A model generated the notes under the pieces. It made no database searches and was not told the DNA's origin. It saw only the letters and a list, made by a program, of their open reading frames with translations. The translations under genes and the position numbers were made by a program. A DNA stretch of 64,000 nt from Umezawaea beigongshangensis (GTDB taxonomy: Bacteria > Actinomycetota > Actinomycetes > Mycobacteriales > Pseudonocardiaceae), in assembly GCF_016464305.1 (NCBI RefSeq), contig NZ_JAEIOJ010000007.1, forward strand, positions 1-64,000, given 5' to 3'. Each line of letters starts with the position of its first letter. The stretch's first letter is position 1. Positions 43,506 to 53,193 of this stretch are shown here, one piece after another.

Positions 43506-45152
43506 CTAGAGCGAGCGCGCCCAGCTCTCCACGACGCCCGCGAGGACCGTCATGGGCAGCGGACCGCCGCCGAGCAGCAGGTCGTGGAAGCCGCGCAGGT
43601 CGAACCGCTCCCCCGCGATCTCCGCGGCCAGGGCGCGCAGCCGCTGGATCTCCGCCCGCCCCACCGTGTAGGACAACGCCTGCGCGGGGTCTTCGACGTA
43701 CCGGTCGGTCTCGGACTGGATCTCCACCTCCGACATGACCGTGTTCTCCCGCAGGTGGTCCACGACCTGCTGACGGGTCCAGCCGAACGCGTGCAGTCCG
43801 GTGTCGACCACCAACCGGGCCGCGCGCATCGAGTCCTCGGCGAGCATCCCCAGCCGGGCGAGGTCGTCGCTGAACAACCCCATCTCGTCGGCGAGCCGCT
43901 CGGCGTACAGCGCCCAGCCCTCGGTGTAGGCGTTGACCAGGGCGAAGCGGCGCAGGAGCGGCAGGTGGCCGAGCTCTTGGGCGATCGTGAGCTGGAAGTG
44001 GTGGCCGGGAACGGCCTCGTGGAACGCGACCGACTCGGCGATGAAGCGGTCGCGGCCACGCACCTCGTGGGTGTTGGTGAAGTAGGTGCCCGGCCGCGAG
44101 CCGTCCAGGGTCGGTTCGGCGTAGTAGGCGCCGGCGGTGTTGGGCGCCTCGGCCTCCGGCACCGGCTCGACGACGCAGCGGCTGCGGGGCAGCCGGCCGA
44201 ACCAGTTCGGCGCCTCCCGCTCGGCGCGCTCGATCGTGGCCCGCGCGGCGTCGAGCATCTCCTGAGCGCTGGTCCACTTCATGGCCGGGTCGGTGCGCAA
44301 CCGCTGGCGCACCTCCGCCGCGGTGCCGGGACCGAAGACGCGCGCCCCGATCTCCTCGTACTCCCGGTCCAGCGCCGCGGTCAGCTCCAGGCCGGTGCGG
44401 TGCAGCTCCTCCGGCGTGCGGTCGGTCGTGGTGTGCACCCGCACCAGGGCGGCGTAGCGGTCGGGGCCGCCGGGCAGCCAGGACAGGCCGGGGTGGTCGG
44501 CGTCGCGCCCGTGCGGGGCGATGTCGGTGCGCAGCACGTCCCGGTAGCGCGCGAACGCGGGGCGCACGACGTCGGCGAGCAGCGCGTCGCGCTCCTCGGC
44601 CAGGTCGGCGTCGAGTTCGGGGATGCGCAGCGGGTCGGCGTCCGGGTCGGCGAGGTACCGGTCGACGAGCGCCGCCCCCTCCTCCACCAGGTGCGCGAGC
44701 GGGAACCTGCCCTCCCGCACGGCGGCGAGGTGGCGCTGCGCGGCCTGCTCCAGGTAGCGGGGGATCGCGGCGAGCCGGACGAGGAGGTCGCGCTGCGCCT
44801 GCTCGTGCACCGGGCGGATCAGCGCCACGTGCGACAGCAGCGAGCCGACCGGCGACGCGAAGCCGTAGGCCACGGCGTGGTCGAGCGTGGCGGCGTCGAG
44901 GGTGTCGATCAGCGAGCGCGCCTGCTGCACGGCGACCGCGCGGGTCACCTCGTCCTCGTCGGACTCCGCGGTGGCGGCCGGAGCGCGGCGCACGACGTCC
45001 TCCGCTCGGGCCCGCAGCGCGGCGGACGCCTCCGCGCTCAGGTCCCGCAACCGGTCGTCCCGGCCGGGGATGCCGAGCAGCGTCGCGAACAGCGGCTCGT
45101 GGTCGAGCAGCAGTTCCCAGGTCTCGTCGGCGAGCTCGCGCACCGTGGTCAC
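43506..45152 (-). CDS. DUF885 putative metallopeptidase
   Basis: 548 residues. Mostly helical, with the DUF885 motif ESVAFHEAVPGHHFQLTIAQEL containing HExxxxH, and AYTEGWALYAERLADEMGLF downstream, as in M3/M32-like metallopeptidases. No signal peptide. TNTHEVRGRDRF and EPVPEAEAPNTAGAYY are also conserved. A zinc peptidase is likely; substrates are not established for the family. A TAGAAC hexamer 6 nt before the GTG suggests a leaderless message. Confidence 0.88.
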   Translation of the reverse strand: MTTVRELADETWELLLDHEPLFATLLGIPGRDDRLRDLSAEASAALRARAEDVVRRAPAATAESDEDEVTRAVAVQQARSLIDTLDAATLDHAVAYGFASPVGSLLSHVALIRPVHEQAQRDLLVRLAAIPRYLEQAAQRHLAAVREGRFPLAHLVEEGAALVDRYLADPDADPLRIPELDADLAEERDALLADVVRPAFARYRDVLRTDIAPHGRDADHPGLSWLPGGPDRYAALVRVHTTTDRTPEELHRTGLELTAALDREYEEIGARVFGPGTAAEVRQRLRTDPAMKWTSAQEMLDAARATIERAEREAPNWFGRLPRSRCVVEPVPEAEAPNTAGAYYAEPTLDGSRPGTYFTNTHEVRGRDRFIAESVAFHEAVPGHHFQLTIAQELGHLPLLRRFALVNAYTEGWALYAERLADEMGLFSDDLARLGMLAEDSMRAARLVVDTGLHAFGWTRQQVVDHLRENTVMSEVEIQSETDRYVEDPAQALSYTVGRAEIQRLRALAAEIAGERFDLRGFHDLLLGGGPLPMTVLAGVVESWARSL

Positions 45153-45161
45153 AGAACAGTT

Positions 45162-46208
45162 CTACGTGGGTGCGCCCCTCAGGGCCACCGAGTTGACGGC
45201 GTGCCGCGCCTGCTCGTGCAGCCGCCGCACGATCTCCGCAGCCGGGGCCGCCTCGGCGAGCGGGTACGTCTGGCCCGCCCACAGCGACATCAGCTCGGGG
45301 TCGCCGGTGGCGCGCAGCGGCTTGGTGAGGTGGTGCACGTCCGGGTAGGCGGCCGGCGCGTGCGGCGTGTTCTCCGTCAGGAACCGGTTGGCCAGGCCGC
45401 GTGCGGGCCGCCCGCTGAACGCCCTGGTGAGGGCGGTGTGCGTGCCGCCCTGCGCGAGAGCGGCCCGGTGCGCCTGCGCGGTGCCGGCCTCGGGGCAGGC
45501 GAGGAACGCGGTGCCGAGCTGCGCGGCGACGGCGCCCGCGACGAGGACCGCGGCGACGTCGGCGCCGTGCACGAGGCCACCGGTCGCGATCAGCGGGAGG
45601 TCCACGGCCGCGGAGACGAGCCGCAGCGCGGCGAGCGTCCCGTACAGCTCGCCGCCGCCCGGCGACACGCCGTCGTCGACGAACGTGCCGCGGTGACCGC
45701 CGGCCTCGCAGCCCTGCACGCACAGCACGTCCGCGCCGATCCGCTCGGCCTGCCGCGCCTCCGCGGGCGTGGTGACGGTGACGACCACCGTCGCCCCGGC
45801 GGCGTGCAACCGCTCCACGTCGGCGTGGTCGGGCGCGCCGAAGGTGAACGACACGACCGGGACGCGCAGCGCCAGCACCAGTTCCAGCTTCGCCGAGTAG
45901 TGGTCGTCGTCCCAGCGCGGCTCACCGGGCTCGACACCGGCTACGGCGGCCGCTCGCGCGACCCGGCGACGGTGCTCGGTCAGGTCTGCCGACGAGCGCG
46001 AACCGGGCACGAAGAGGTTCACGCCGAAGGGCCGGTCGGTGAGCTCGGCCGTGCGGGTGATCTGGGCCGCCAGCGCTTCGACGGACAGGTAGCCGGCGGC
46101 CAGGAACCCCAGCCCTCCGGCGCGGCCGACCTCGGCCACCAGTTCGGGTGTGGACACCCCTCCCGCCATCGGAGCCGCGATCACGGGGACGTCGAGTCGG
46201 TCCAGCAT
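45162..46208 (-). CDS. Nitronate monooxygenase (NPD-like)
   Basis: 348 residues from the ATG at 46208. TIM-barrel FMN enzyme: VIAAPMAGGVSTPELVAEVGRAGGLGFLAAGY, VVSFTFGAP, GCEAGGHRGTF, PLIATGGLVHG and LGTAFLACPEAG are the usual FMN- and nitronate-binding segments. It oxidises nitronates such as propionate-3-nitronate. It is 9 bp from the DUF885 gene in the same direction. Confidence 0.92.
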   Translation of the reverse strand: MLDRLDVPVIAAPMAGGVSTPELVAEVGRAGGLGFLAAGYLSVEALAAQITRTAELTDRPFGVNLFVPGSRSSADLTEHRRRVARAAAVAGVEPGEPRWDDDHYSAKLELVLALRVPVVSFTFGAPDHADVERLHAAGATVVVTVTTPAEARQAERIGADVLCVQGCEAGGHRGTFVDDGVSPGGGELYGTLAALRLVSAAVDLPLIATGGLVHGADVAAVLVAGAVAAQLGTAFLACPEAGTAQAHRAALAQGGTHTALTRAFSGRPARGLANRFLTENTPHAPAAYPDVHHLTKPLRATGDPELMSLWAGQTYPLAEAAPAAEIVRRLHEQARHAVNSVALRGAPT

Positions 46209-46214
46209 GGGCAC

Positions 46215-46220
46215 AACCTA
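46215..46220 (-). promoter_or_regulatory. -10 element of the nitronate monooxygenase gene, leaderless
   Basis: On the minus strand TAGGTT, then GTGCCC, then the ATG at 46208. Confidence 0.5.
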
Positions 46221-46368
46221 GTTCTACTCGCACCGCAGTGGCGCAACGCCTTCGAGGTCGGGTGCGTTGCGCCACCGCGGACGGGTGACCAGGCGGTGTT
46301 CCGGGAGTCCGTGTCCGGCACCAGCCGCGCCGGGGCGCTCCTGGCGGCACGGGCCCCCGAAACGCGTT

Positions 46369-47859
46369 CTAGGGCAGCGTGTCGAGGTGGGCGCCCACGG
46401 TGTTGGCGAACGCCCAGTTGTTGGAGGCGTCCCAGTTGATCGACCACGTCATCGCGCCGCGGATGCCGGGGTAGGTGGTGGAGGGCGTGAAGCTGCCGCA
46501 GTTCACGCCCCTGGCGAGGCAGTCGAGGGCGGCGTTGACGTTCGCCGGGGACTGGTGGCCGCCACCGGCGCCCGAGGGCGACGCGGGCAGGCCGAGCCCG
46601 ACCTGGTCGGGCCGCAGCCCGCCCTGGATCTGGATGCAGGCCAGCGCGGTGAGGAAGTCCACCGAGCCCTGGCTGTGGACCTTGCCGTCGCAGCCGAGCA
46701 TCGAGCCGGAGTTGTAGTACTGCATGTTGACGATCGTCAGGATGTCCTTGACGGCCAGCGCGAGCTGGAAGTAGCCGCCCTGCGTGGACTGCATGTCGAT
46801 CGTCTGCGGGGCCATCGTGATGACCTTGCCGCCCGCCGCGTGGATCGCACGCAGCGCCGAGGCCATGTGGGTGGCGTTGATGCCGTTCTCCAGGTCGATG
46901 TCGACGCCGTCGAAGCCGTACTGCGCGATCAGCGCGGAGACGCTGGCCGCGAAGTTGTTCGACGCGGTGGCGTCGGCGACGGTGATCGTGCCCTTCTCAC
47001 CGCCGACGGAGAGGATCACCTTCTGGCCGCGGCTCTGCAGCGTCTTCACGTCCGCCCTGAACTGCGCGTCGGTGTAGCCGCCGACCTGGGAGGACAGGCC
47101 GGGGTCGAGGGTGAAGGTCACCGCGCCGGGCGTGCCGGGGACGGCGTCGGCGAAGGACACGGCCACGATGTCGTAGGACGCGGGGACGTCGGCCAGCCGG
47201 AGCGCCCTGGCCCCGTTGTAGAAGTTCTGCCAGTACCCGGTGAGCACGTGCTTCGGCAGGTTCGTCGCGGGCGGCCGGGTGGTCGTCGTGGTGGTCGTGG
47301 TCGTGGTGGTCGTGGTCGTGGTGGTCGTCGGCTTCGTGGTCGTGGTCGTGGTGGTCGTCGGCGGGGTGCCGGGACCGTCGAGGCTCACGTCGTCGGCGAA
47401 GTACGCGGGCTGGCCGTACCAGCCGTGCAGGTGGATCGTCACCGAGGTGGACGAGCCGCTGGTGAAGTTCACCACGAGCTGCTGCCACGCGGTCGCGCTG
47501 GGCGTCCACGTGCCGACCTCGCCGGTGCTCGTGCCCGTCGCGCCCAGGTGGACGTACGAGCCCTGGACCCACGCGCTCAGCGCGTAGGCCGTGTTCGGCC
47601 GCACGGTGACGGTCTGCGAGCACCGCGCGTTGTCCTGACCGGCGGGGACGCCGGTCAGCGCCTTGCTCCCCGAGCGCGCGGGGCTGGTCACCACGCTCGC
47701 GGCGGAACACGTCCAGCCGCTGGTGCTCCCCGACTCGAAGCCGGGGTTCGCCAGCAGGTTCGCCGCGGATGCGCTGCTGGACATCGCCAGCACCAGCCCG
47801 GTGCACGCCAGCACACCGGACAGCAGGGCGCCCAGTGCTCGTCTCGTCCTCGTCGCCAC
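46369..47859 (-). CDS. Secreted GH18 chitinase with carbohydrate-binding module
   Basis: 496 residues from a GTG with a perfect GGAGG five bases upstream. A Sec signal ends near SSSASA-AN (about 34). A CBM of the jelly-roll type follows (NLLANPGFESGSTSGWTC...YFADDVSLDG). A Thr-rich linker comes next, then a GH18 barrel: VLTGYWQNFYNG at its start, VILSVGGEKG, and the catalytic FDGVDIDLENG (DxxDxDxE) with Glu as acid. It degrades chitin outside the cell. A DasR-like site lies 65 bp upstream, suggesting control by N-acetylglucosamine. Confidence 0.95.
   Translation of the reverse strand: MATRTRRALGALLSGVLACTGLVLAMSSSASAANLLANPGFESGSTSGWTCSAASVVTSPARSGSKALTGVPAGQDNARCSQTVTVRPNTAYALSAWVQGSYVHLGATGTSTGEVGTWTPSATAWQQLVVNFTSGSSTSVTIHLHGWYGQPAYFADDVSLDGPGTPPTTTTTTTTKPTTTTTTTTTTTTTTTTTRPPATNLPKHVLTGYWQNFYNGARALRLADVPASYDIVAVSFADAVPGTPGAVTFTLDPGLSSQVGGYTDAQFRADVKTLQSRGQKVILSVGGEKGTITVADATASNNFAASVSALIAQYGFDGVDIDLENGINATHMASALRAIHAAGGKVITMAPQTIDMQSTQGGYFQLALAVKDILTIVNMQYYNSGSMLGCDGKVHSQGSVDFLTALACIQIQGGLRPDQVGLGLPASPSGAGGGHQSPANVNAALDCLARGVNCGSFTPSTTYPGIRGAMTWSINWDASNNWAFANTVGAHLDTLP
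47280..47362 (-). repeat. Thr-codon microsatellite in the chitinase linker
   Basis: Tandem GTG/GTC/GTGGTC triplets on the plus strand encode about 25 Thr residues with a Lys-Pro interruption on the minus strand. Such tracts change length by slippage and give a flexible, probably glycosylated linker. Confidence 0.8.
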
Positions 47860-47923
47860 GTCAACCTCCACGATCAAGCGGCCGTGCGCCCACGTGGCAG
47901 GGGTGACGTGGGCCACTTCGAAA

Positions 47924-47939
47924 AATGGACTAGACCACT
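47924..47939. promoter_or_regulatory. DasR-like operator (dre) upstream of the chitinase
   Basis: AATGGACTAGACCACT matches the Streptomyces dre consensus AGTGGTCTAGACCACT at 14 of 16 positions. It lies 65-80 bp upstream of the chitinase GTG, where DasR sites of chitinolytic genes are found. Binding of a DasR homologue is inferred. Confidence 0.75.
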
Positions 47940-48115
47940 GCTCGTGTCAAGGGCGGAGCACCGCGTTGGGCCGTCCGCCCCAGCGTCTGCTGCGCCAAGA
48001 GTGGTAAAGGGTTTCATTTTTGCGAAAGAGGAGAAATCACTCTGGTGGAGGAATGAATCCCAGCGGTCAACTCGACGTAGCAGGGGTTGGCGCAGCGAAC
48101 TTCCCGGAGGCTCTC

Positions 48116-48559
48116 ATGACGTTCACGCTCGCCGATGCCGTCAACATCGCCCGCAAGGCCCACGAGGGACAGGTCGACAAGGCCGGTCAGCCCTACGTGG
48201 ACCACCCGCTCAGAGTGATGGCGAGCCTGGAGGGCGCCGGACTCGCCGAGCAGATGGCCGCCGTGCTGCACGACGTCGTCGAGGACACCACCGTGACCCT
48301 GGCGGAGCTGGAGCAGATGGGCTGCCCGTCGCTGGTGCTCAACGCCGTCTCGGCACTGACCCACTGGCCCGACGAGCCGCAGGCGACCTACTACGCGAAG
48401 GTCGCGTCGAACCCCGTCGCCCTCGTGGTCAAGCGCGCCGACATCGCCGACAACCTGTCCCCCGACCGCGCGTCGCTGCTCGACCCCACCACGCGCGAGC
48501 GGTTGCGCGAGAAGTACGAGACCGCGCTCCGCCTGCTGGAGTACTACGAGAACGGCTGA
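48116..48559 (+). CDS. Single-domain HD hydrolase (SpoT/MESH1-like)
   Basis: 147 residues from an ATG with GGAGG five bases upstream. HEGQVDKAGQPYVDHPLRVM and AAVLHDVVEDTTVTLAEL reproduce the HD motifs of the (p)ppGpp hydrolase domain of RelA/SpoT, including the paired His/Asp metal ligands. KRADIADNLSPDR supplies the distal Asp (D-x3-N). There is no synthetase domain, so it may be a small alarmone hydrolase or another nucleotide phosphohydrolase. Confidence 0.88.
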   Translation: MTFTLADAVNIARKAHEGQVDKAGQPYVDHPLRVMASLEGAGLAEQMAAVLHDVVEDTTVTLAELEQMGCPSLVLNAVSALTHWPDEPQATYYAKVASNPVALVVKRADIADNLSPDRASLLDPTTRERLREKYETALRLLEYYENG

Positions 48560-48689
48560 TCGACTCGGCTGTGATCCAGATCCTGCAACGCAGATCACCT
48601 GCTCAACGGTTCTGAATCGCTCCAGAAGAGAGCACAATGGGTGGTGTCGGCGCGACCGCGTTGACACCAGCGGAGAGCAGAGGACGGCA

Positions 48690-48920
48690 ATGAGTCGCCG
48701 CACCACGGCAGTCGAGTTCGTGCGCAACTACCTGGAGGCCCGCCGGGCGATCCGCCGGGATCGCCTGAACCTGGAGCGGGAGCTGGCCAGCTACGACACG
48801 CCTTCCGCCCGTCTCGACCTGGACGCGATCCTCGCCCGCCACACGGACGAGGACACCAGGGAGATCCAGGCGATCCTGAACCGTCAGGACGTCAACCGGA
48901 TCACGACGCGCGTGGGCTGA
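48690..48920 (+). CDS. Small hypothetical protein, helical
   Basis: 76 residues from an ATG following AGAGGACGGCA. Charged, helical sequence (VEFVRNYLEARRAIRRDRLNLERELASYDTPSARLDLDAILARHTDEDTREIQAIL), without a signal or membrane part. It is followed by a strong terminator shared with lepA. Function unknown. Confidence 0.55.
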   Translation: MSRRTTAVEFVRNYLEARRAIRRDRLNLERELASYDTPSARLDLDAILARHTDEDTREIQAILNRQDVNRITTRVG

Positions 48921-48992
48921 CGCCCGCGCCGGACGACAGCACGCAGCAGGACCGTTCAGCGCTGAACGAGTCCCCGTGCTCCCCCACCACAG

Positions 48993-49016
48993 AGGCCACC
49001 CCGACCGGGGTGGCCT
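48993..49016. terminator. Bidirectional terminator between the 76-residue gene and lepA
   Basis: AGGCCACCCC and its perfect complement form a 10-bp stem with a 4-nt loop. It lies between convergent stops at 48920 and 49035. Confidence 0.8.
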
Positions 49017-49034
49017 TCCGCGTCTCCCGCTCCG

Positions 49035-50882
<1,848 letters not shown>

Positions 50883-50954
50883 TCAAAAGTCCTCTGGCAT
50901 GCGGACGGGGGTCACCTCAATGGTCCCACGACCAGCGGAGTGCTCCACACCCAA

Positions 50955-50960
50955 TAGGGT
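50955..50960 (+). promoter_or_regulatory. -10 element of the PemK-like gene, leaderless
   Basis: TAGGGT ends 6 nt before the GTG at 50967. Confidence 0.45.
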
Positions 50961-50966
50961 GCGGAC

Positions 50967-51404
50967 GTGCGGAACAACGGTGATGACGCCCGCCCGGCGC
51001 GGGGCGCGGTGCGCGAGGTCCACTCCGCGGCGAGGGCCGCGACGCTGGAGTACTCCCCCGATCTGGACGGATCGGCGGACCCCGGGGAGATCGTCTGGGC
51101 GTGGGTGCCCTACGAGGAGGACCCCGAGCGCGGCAAGGACCGGCCGCTGCTCGTCGTGGGACGGCACCGCTCCGCGCTGCTCGCCCTGATGCTGTCGAGC
51201 AAGGAGCCCGAGGACCACGAGGCCGAGGACTGGGTGGACGTGGGCACCGGCCGGTGGGACCGCGACGGCCGTCGCTCGCACGTGCGGCTGGACCGCGTGT
51301 TCGAACTGGCCGAGGACGGCCTGCGTCGCGAGGGCTCGGTGCTGGAGCCGGAGCGCTTCGGCCTGGTCGTCGACGCCCTGCGCGGCCGGCACGGCTGGCG
51401 CTGA
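50967..51404 (+). CDS. PemK/MazF-like fold protein
   Basis: 145 residues from a GTG. The segment DPGEIVWAWVPYEEDPERGKDRPLLVVGRHRSALLALMLSSKEP has the SH3-like barrel pattern of PemK/MazF RNases (GEIVW...P...KDRPLLVV). It has no adjacent small antitoxin gene and a conserved place next to lepA, so it may not be a toxin. An active-site arginine candidate lies in KDRP. Confidence 0.78.
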   Translation: MRNNGDDARPARGAVREVHSAARAATLEYSPDLDGSADPGEIVWAWVPYEEDPERGKDRPLLVVGRHRSALLALMLSSKEPEDHEAEDWVDVGTGRWDRDGRRSHVRLDRVFELAEDGLRREGSVLEPERFGLVVDALRGRHGWR

Positions 51405-51432
51405 CGCTCCGGGCGGTCGGTGGCCGCTCGGG

Positions 51433-51681
51433 TCACCGGCCAGCGGGTCGGCGGACCAGGTGCCGGTAGAAGCTGGCGCACGCGTCGCCCTCGTCGGCGA
51501 GACGGTCGATCACCTCGTACCGGCCGCGCTCGTAGACCCCGACCTCCCAGCCCGGTCCCCCCGGACGCAGGAAGTAGAAGTCCGGCGGCACGGGCACCTG
51601 CTCGTGCACGCCCTCGACCACGTAGAGCCGGTCGGCCACCCCCGCCGCGCGCAGGGCGCCCACGACGGAGCGGCGATCCAT
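51433..51681 (-). CDS. Small partner of the TNT toxin, candidate immunity protein
   Basis: 82 residues. Its ATG shares one base with the TNT gene's stop (TGATG), so it is translationally coupled to it. Compact alpha/beta sequence without a signal peptide (LYVVEGVHEQVPVPPDFYFLRPGG, WEVGVYERGRYEVIDRLADEGDACASFYRHL). A cytosolic protein directly after a secreted NAD-hydrolase toxin is the expected position for an antitoxin, but no known immunity family is clearly matched, so the role is inferred. Confidence 0.65.
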   Translation of the reverse strand: MDRRSVVGALRAAGVADRLYVVEGVHEQVPVPPDFYFLRPGGPGWEVGVYERGRYEVIDRLADEGDACASFYRHLVRRPAGR

Positions 51682-52325
51682 CAGTCGATTCTGTCGAGGT
51701 ATCCGTTGTCGATCAACCACGCCACGTTCAGGTAGCCGTCTCCGGGCAGCAGCGAGCGGTCGAGCTTGATCTGCGTGCCACCGCCGGGCTGGGCGAACCA
51801 CGCGGCGATCGGCCCCTCCCAGACGTCGAACGACCTCGTCACCCGGTACAGGTGGTAGTTGCAGGGGTACGCGGGGTCGAACGTCGTCAGGTTCTGCGGC
51901 GGCAGCGCACGCTCCGGGTAGAGGTCGCCGCTCGGGGCGAGGAACGTGCCGCCCTCACCGCCGAACCGGTCGAGCTCGTCCCCCGCCTCCAGCTCCTCGA
52001 CCTGCTTGACCGGGTGGCCGGAGGCGTCGAGGCGGAAGCCGTCCTGCGGCGGGTAGATCCAGCTCCCCGCCCCGGAGTTCGCCGCGGGGTCCCAGTAGCG
52101 GTCGAGGAAGTCCTCGGCGCTGAGGCCACCGGTGCGCAGGTAGGTGACGAGCAGCGGACCCACCGGCCGCTGCGCCGGCCCCGGCAGGTCCTCGGGTCCG
52201 AGCCTCGGGTCGCCGTCGTGGGCCCCGCTGCACAGCTCCACCGCGACGGCGGTGGGTGCCGACACCCCGAACAGGGTGACGAGGGCGGTGACGAGGACGA
52301 GCAGGAATCGTCTGCTGGTGCGCAC
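51681..52325 (-). CDS. Secreted TNT-domain protein (NAD+ glycohydrolase toxin)
   Basis: 214 residues. A Sec signal (RRFLLVLVTALVTLFGVSAPTAVA, 5-28) precedes a ~90-residue spacer and the TNT fold: SWIYPPQDGF, LDRFGGEGGTFLAPSG, YPERALPP, YHLYRVTRSFDVWEGPIAAWFAQPGGGTQIKL. The R of ERALPP and the Q of GGGTQ correspond to the residues that hold NAD in the tuberculosis necrotizing toxin. It would hydrolyse NAD+ in a target cell. The secretion route past Sec is unknown; there is no ESX/PE-like domain. Confidence 0.9.
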   Translation of the reverse strand: MRTSRRFLLVLVTALVTLFGVSAPTAVAVELCSGAHDGDPRLGPEDLPGPAQRPVGPLLVTYLRTGGLSAEDFLDRYWDPAANSGAGSWIYPPQDGFRLDASGHPVKQVEELEAGDELDRFGGEGGTFLAPSGDLYPERALPPQNLTTFDPAYPCNYHLYRVTRSFDVWEGPIAAWFAQPGGGTQIKLDRSLLPGDGYLNVAWLIDNGYLDRID

Positions 52326-52456
52326 TGGTTCCTCCTCCGGGAACGACGACGCCCCATCGTCTTCCCGCCGACGGCGCTTCAGCGGGCGCGCCGGGGAGGT
52401 CCACCGGAACGTGCGCGCACTCCACCCGAGCGGGCGCGGGCGAACCCGCGCCGTGA

Positions 52457-52591
52457 TCAGGACCTCGCGTCGGCGCGGAGCGGGTGGGCGTCGAGCGCCC
52501 GGACGAACACGAGGCGCGGTCCGTCCGGATCGGCGACCCGCACCTCCTACAGCCCCGAGGGCCCGACGCGCACCACAGCCACCCGCCCCGG
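52457..52591 (-). pseudogene. Remnant of a VOC/glyoxalase-like protein
   Basis: The minus strand reads VAVVRVGPSGL, a TAG stop (52547-52549), then EVRVADPDGPRLVFVRALDA and HPLRADARS to a TGA. The part after the TAG matches the last strand of VOC proteins (EVxVxDPDGxRLxFV). There is no intact start or N-terminal half, so it looks like a decayed end of such a gene in the 280-bp gap between the TNT and YdeI-like genes. The match is by eye. Confidence 0.5.
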
Positions 52592-52593
52592 CC

Positions 52594-52599
52594 TAGGAT
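52594..52599 (+). promoter_or_regulatory. -10 element of the YdeI-like gene, leaderless
   Basis: TAGGAT ends 6 nt before the GTG at 52606. Confidence 0.5.
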
Positions 52600-52605
52600 C
52601 GCCAC

Positions 52606-53178
52606 GTGGAACCGACCTTCTTCGCCACCCCCGACGAGTTCCGCGCGTGGCTGGAGCAGCACCACGCCACGGAGTCCGAGCTGCACGTGGGGTTCTACAA
52701 GAAGGGTTCGGGCAGGCCGAGCACCACCTGGGCCGAGTCCGTGGACCAGGCGCTGTGCTTCGGCTGGATCGACGGCGTGACCCGCCGGCTCGACGACGAG
52801 AGCTACACGATCCGCTTCACGCCCCGCAGGCCGCGCAGCCACTGGAGCAACGTCAACATCGCGCGGATGGGCGAGCTGATCGAGCGCGGGCTCGCGCGTC
52901 CCGCCGGGATCGCGGCGTTCGAGGCGCGTACCGCCGAGCGGTCCGGGCAGGCGTCGTTCGAGCAGGAGACGGTGGAGTTCGCCGCGGAGCACCGCGCCGA
53001 GTTCGAGGCGCACGCAGACGCGTGGGCGTGGTTCTGCGCGCAGCCGCCCGGCTACCGCAAGACGGCCACGTGGTGGGTGATCAGCGCGAAGCGCGAGGAG
53101 ACCCGGCGCACGCGCCTGGCGACTCTGATCCGCGACTCGGCCGATGGGCTGAAGATCGCGTCGCAGCGCCGCTCCTGA
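52606..53178 (+). CDS. YdeI/OmpD-associated family protein
   Basis: 190 residues from a GTG. FFATPDEFRAWLEQHHATESELHVGFYKKGSGRPS and ESVDQALCFGWIDGVTRRLDDESYTIRFTPRRPRSHWSNVN are characteristic of the family. WVISAKREETRRTRLATLIRDSADG closes the protein. Cytosolic. Some relatives are annotated as bacteriocin-protection proteins, but no mechanism is known. Confidence 0.88.
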   Translation: MEPTFFATPDEFRAWLEQHHATESELHVGFYKKGSGRPSTTWAESVDQALCFGWIDGVTRRLDDESYTIRFTPRRPRSHWSNVNIARMGELIERGLARPAGIAAFEARTAERSGQASFEQETVEFAAEHRAEFEAHADAWAWFCAQPPGYRKTATWWVISAKREETRRTRLATLIRDSADGLKIASQRRS

Positions 53179-53193
53179 CACCAGGATGGCCGG

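Noticed and set aside
42850-45723. 957-codon frame suggesting a fusion ending in the DsbA-like protein
   Set aside because: The upstream part overlaps DUF885 in another frame and is arginine-rich nonsense; the DsbA domain starts cleanly near 43455.
42948-46439. 1163-codon plus-strand open frame
   Set aside because: Antisense to the FrnE-like, DUF885 and nitronate monooxygenase genes, and its product is compositionally biased without any recognisable domain.
47280-47362. GTG/GTC tract as a regulatory repeat
   Set aside because: It is in frame inside the chitinase and encodes the Thr linker, so coding constraint explains it.
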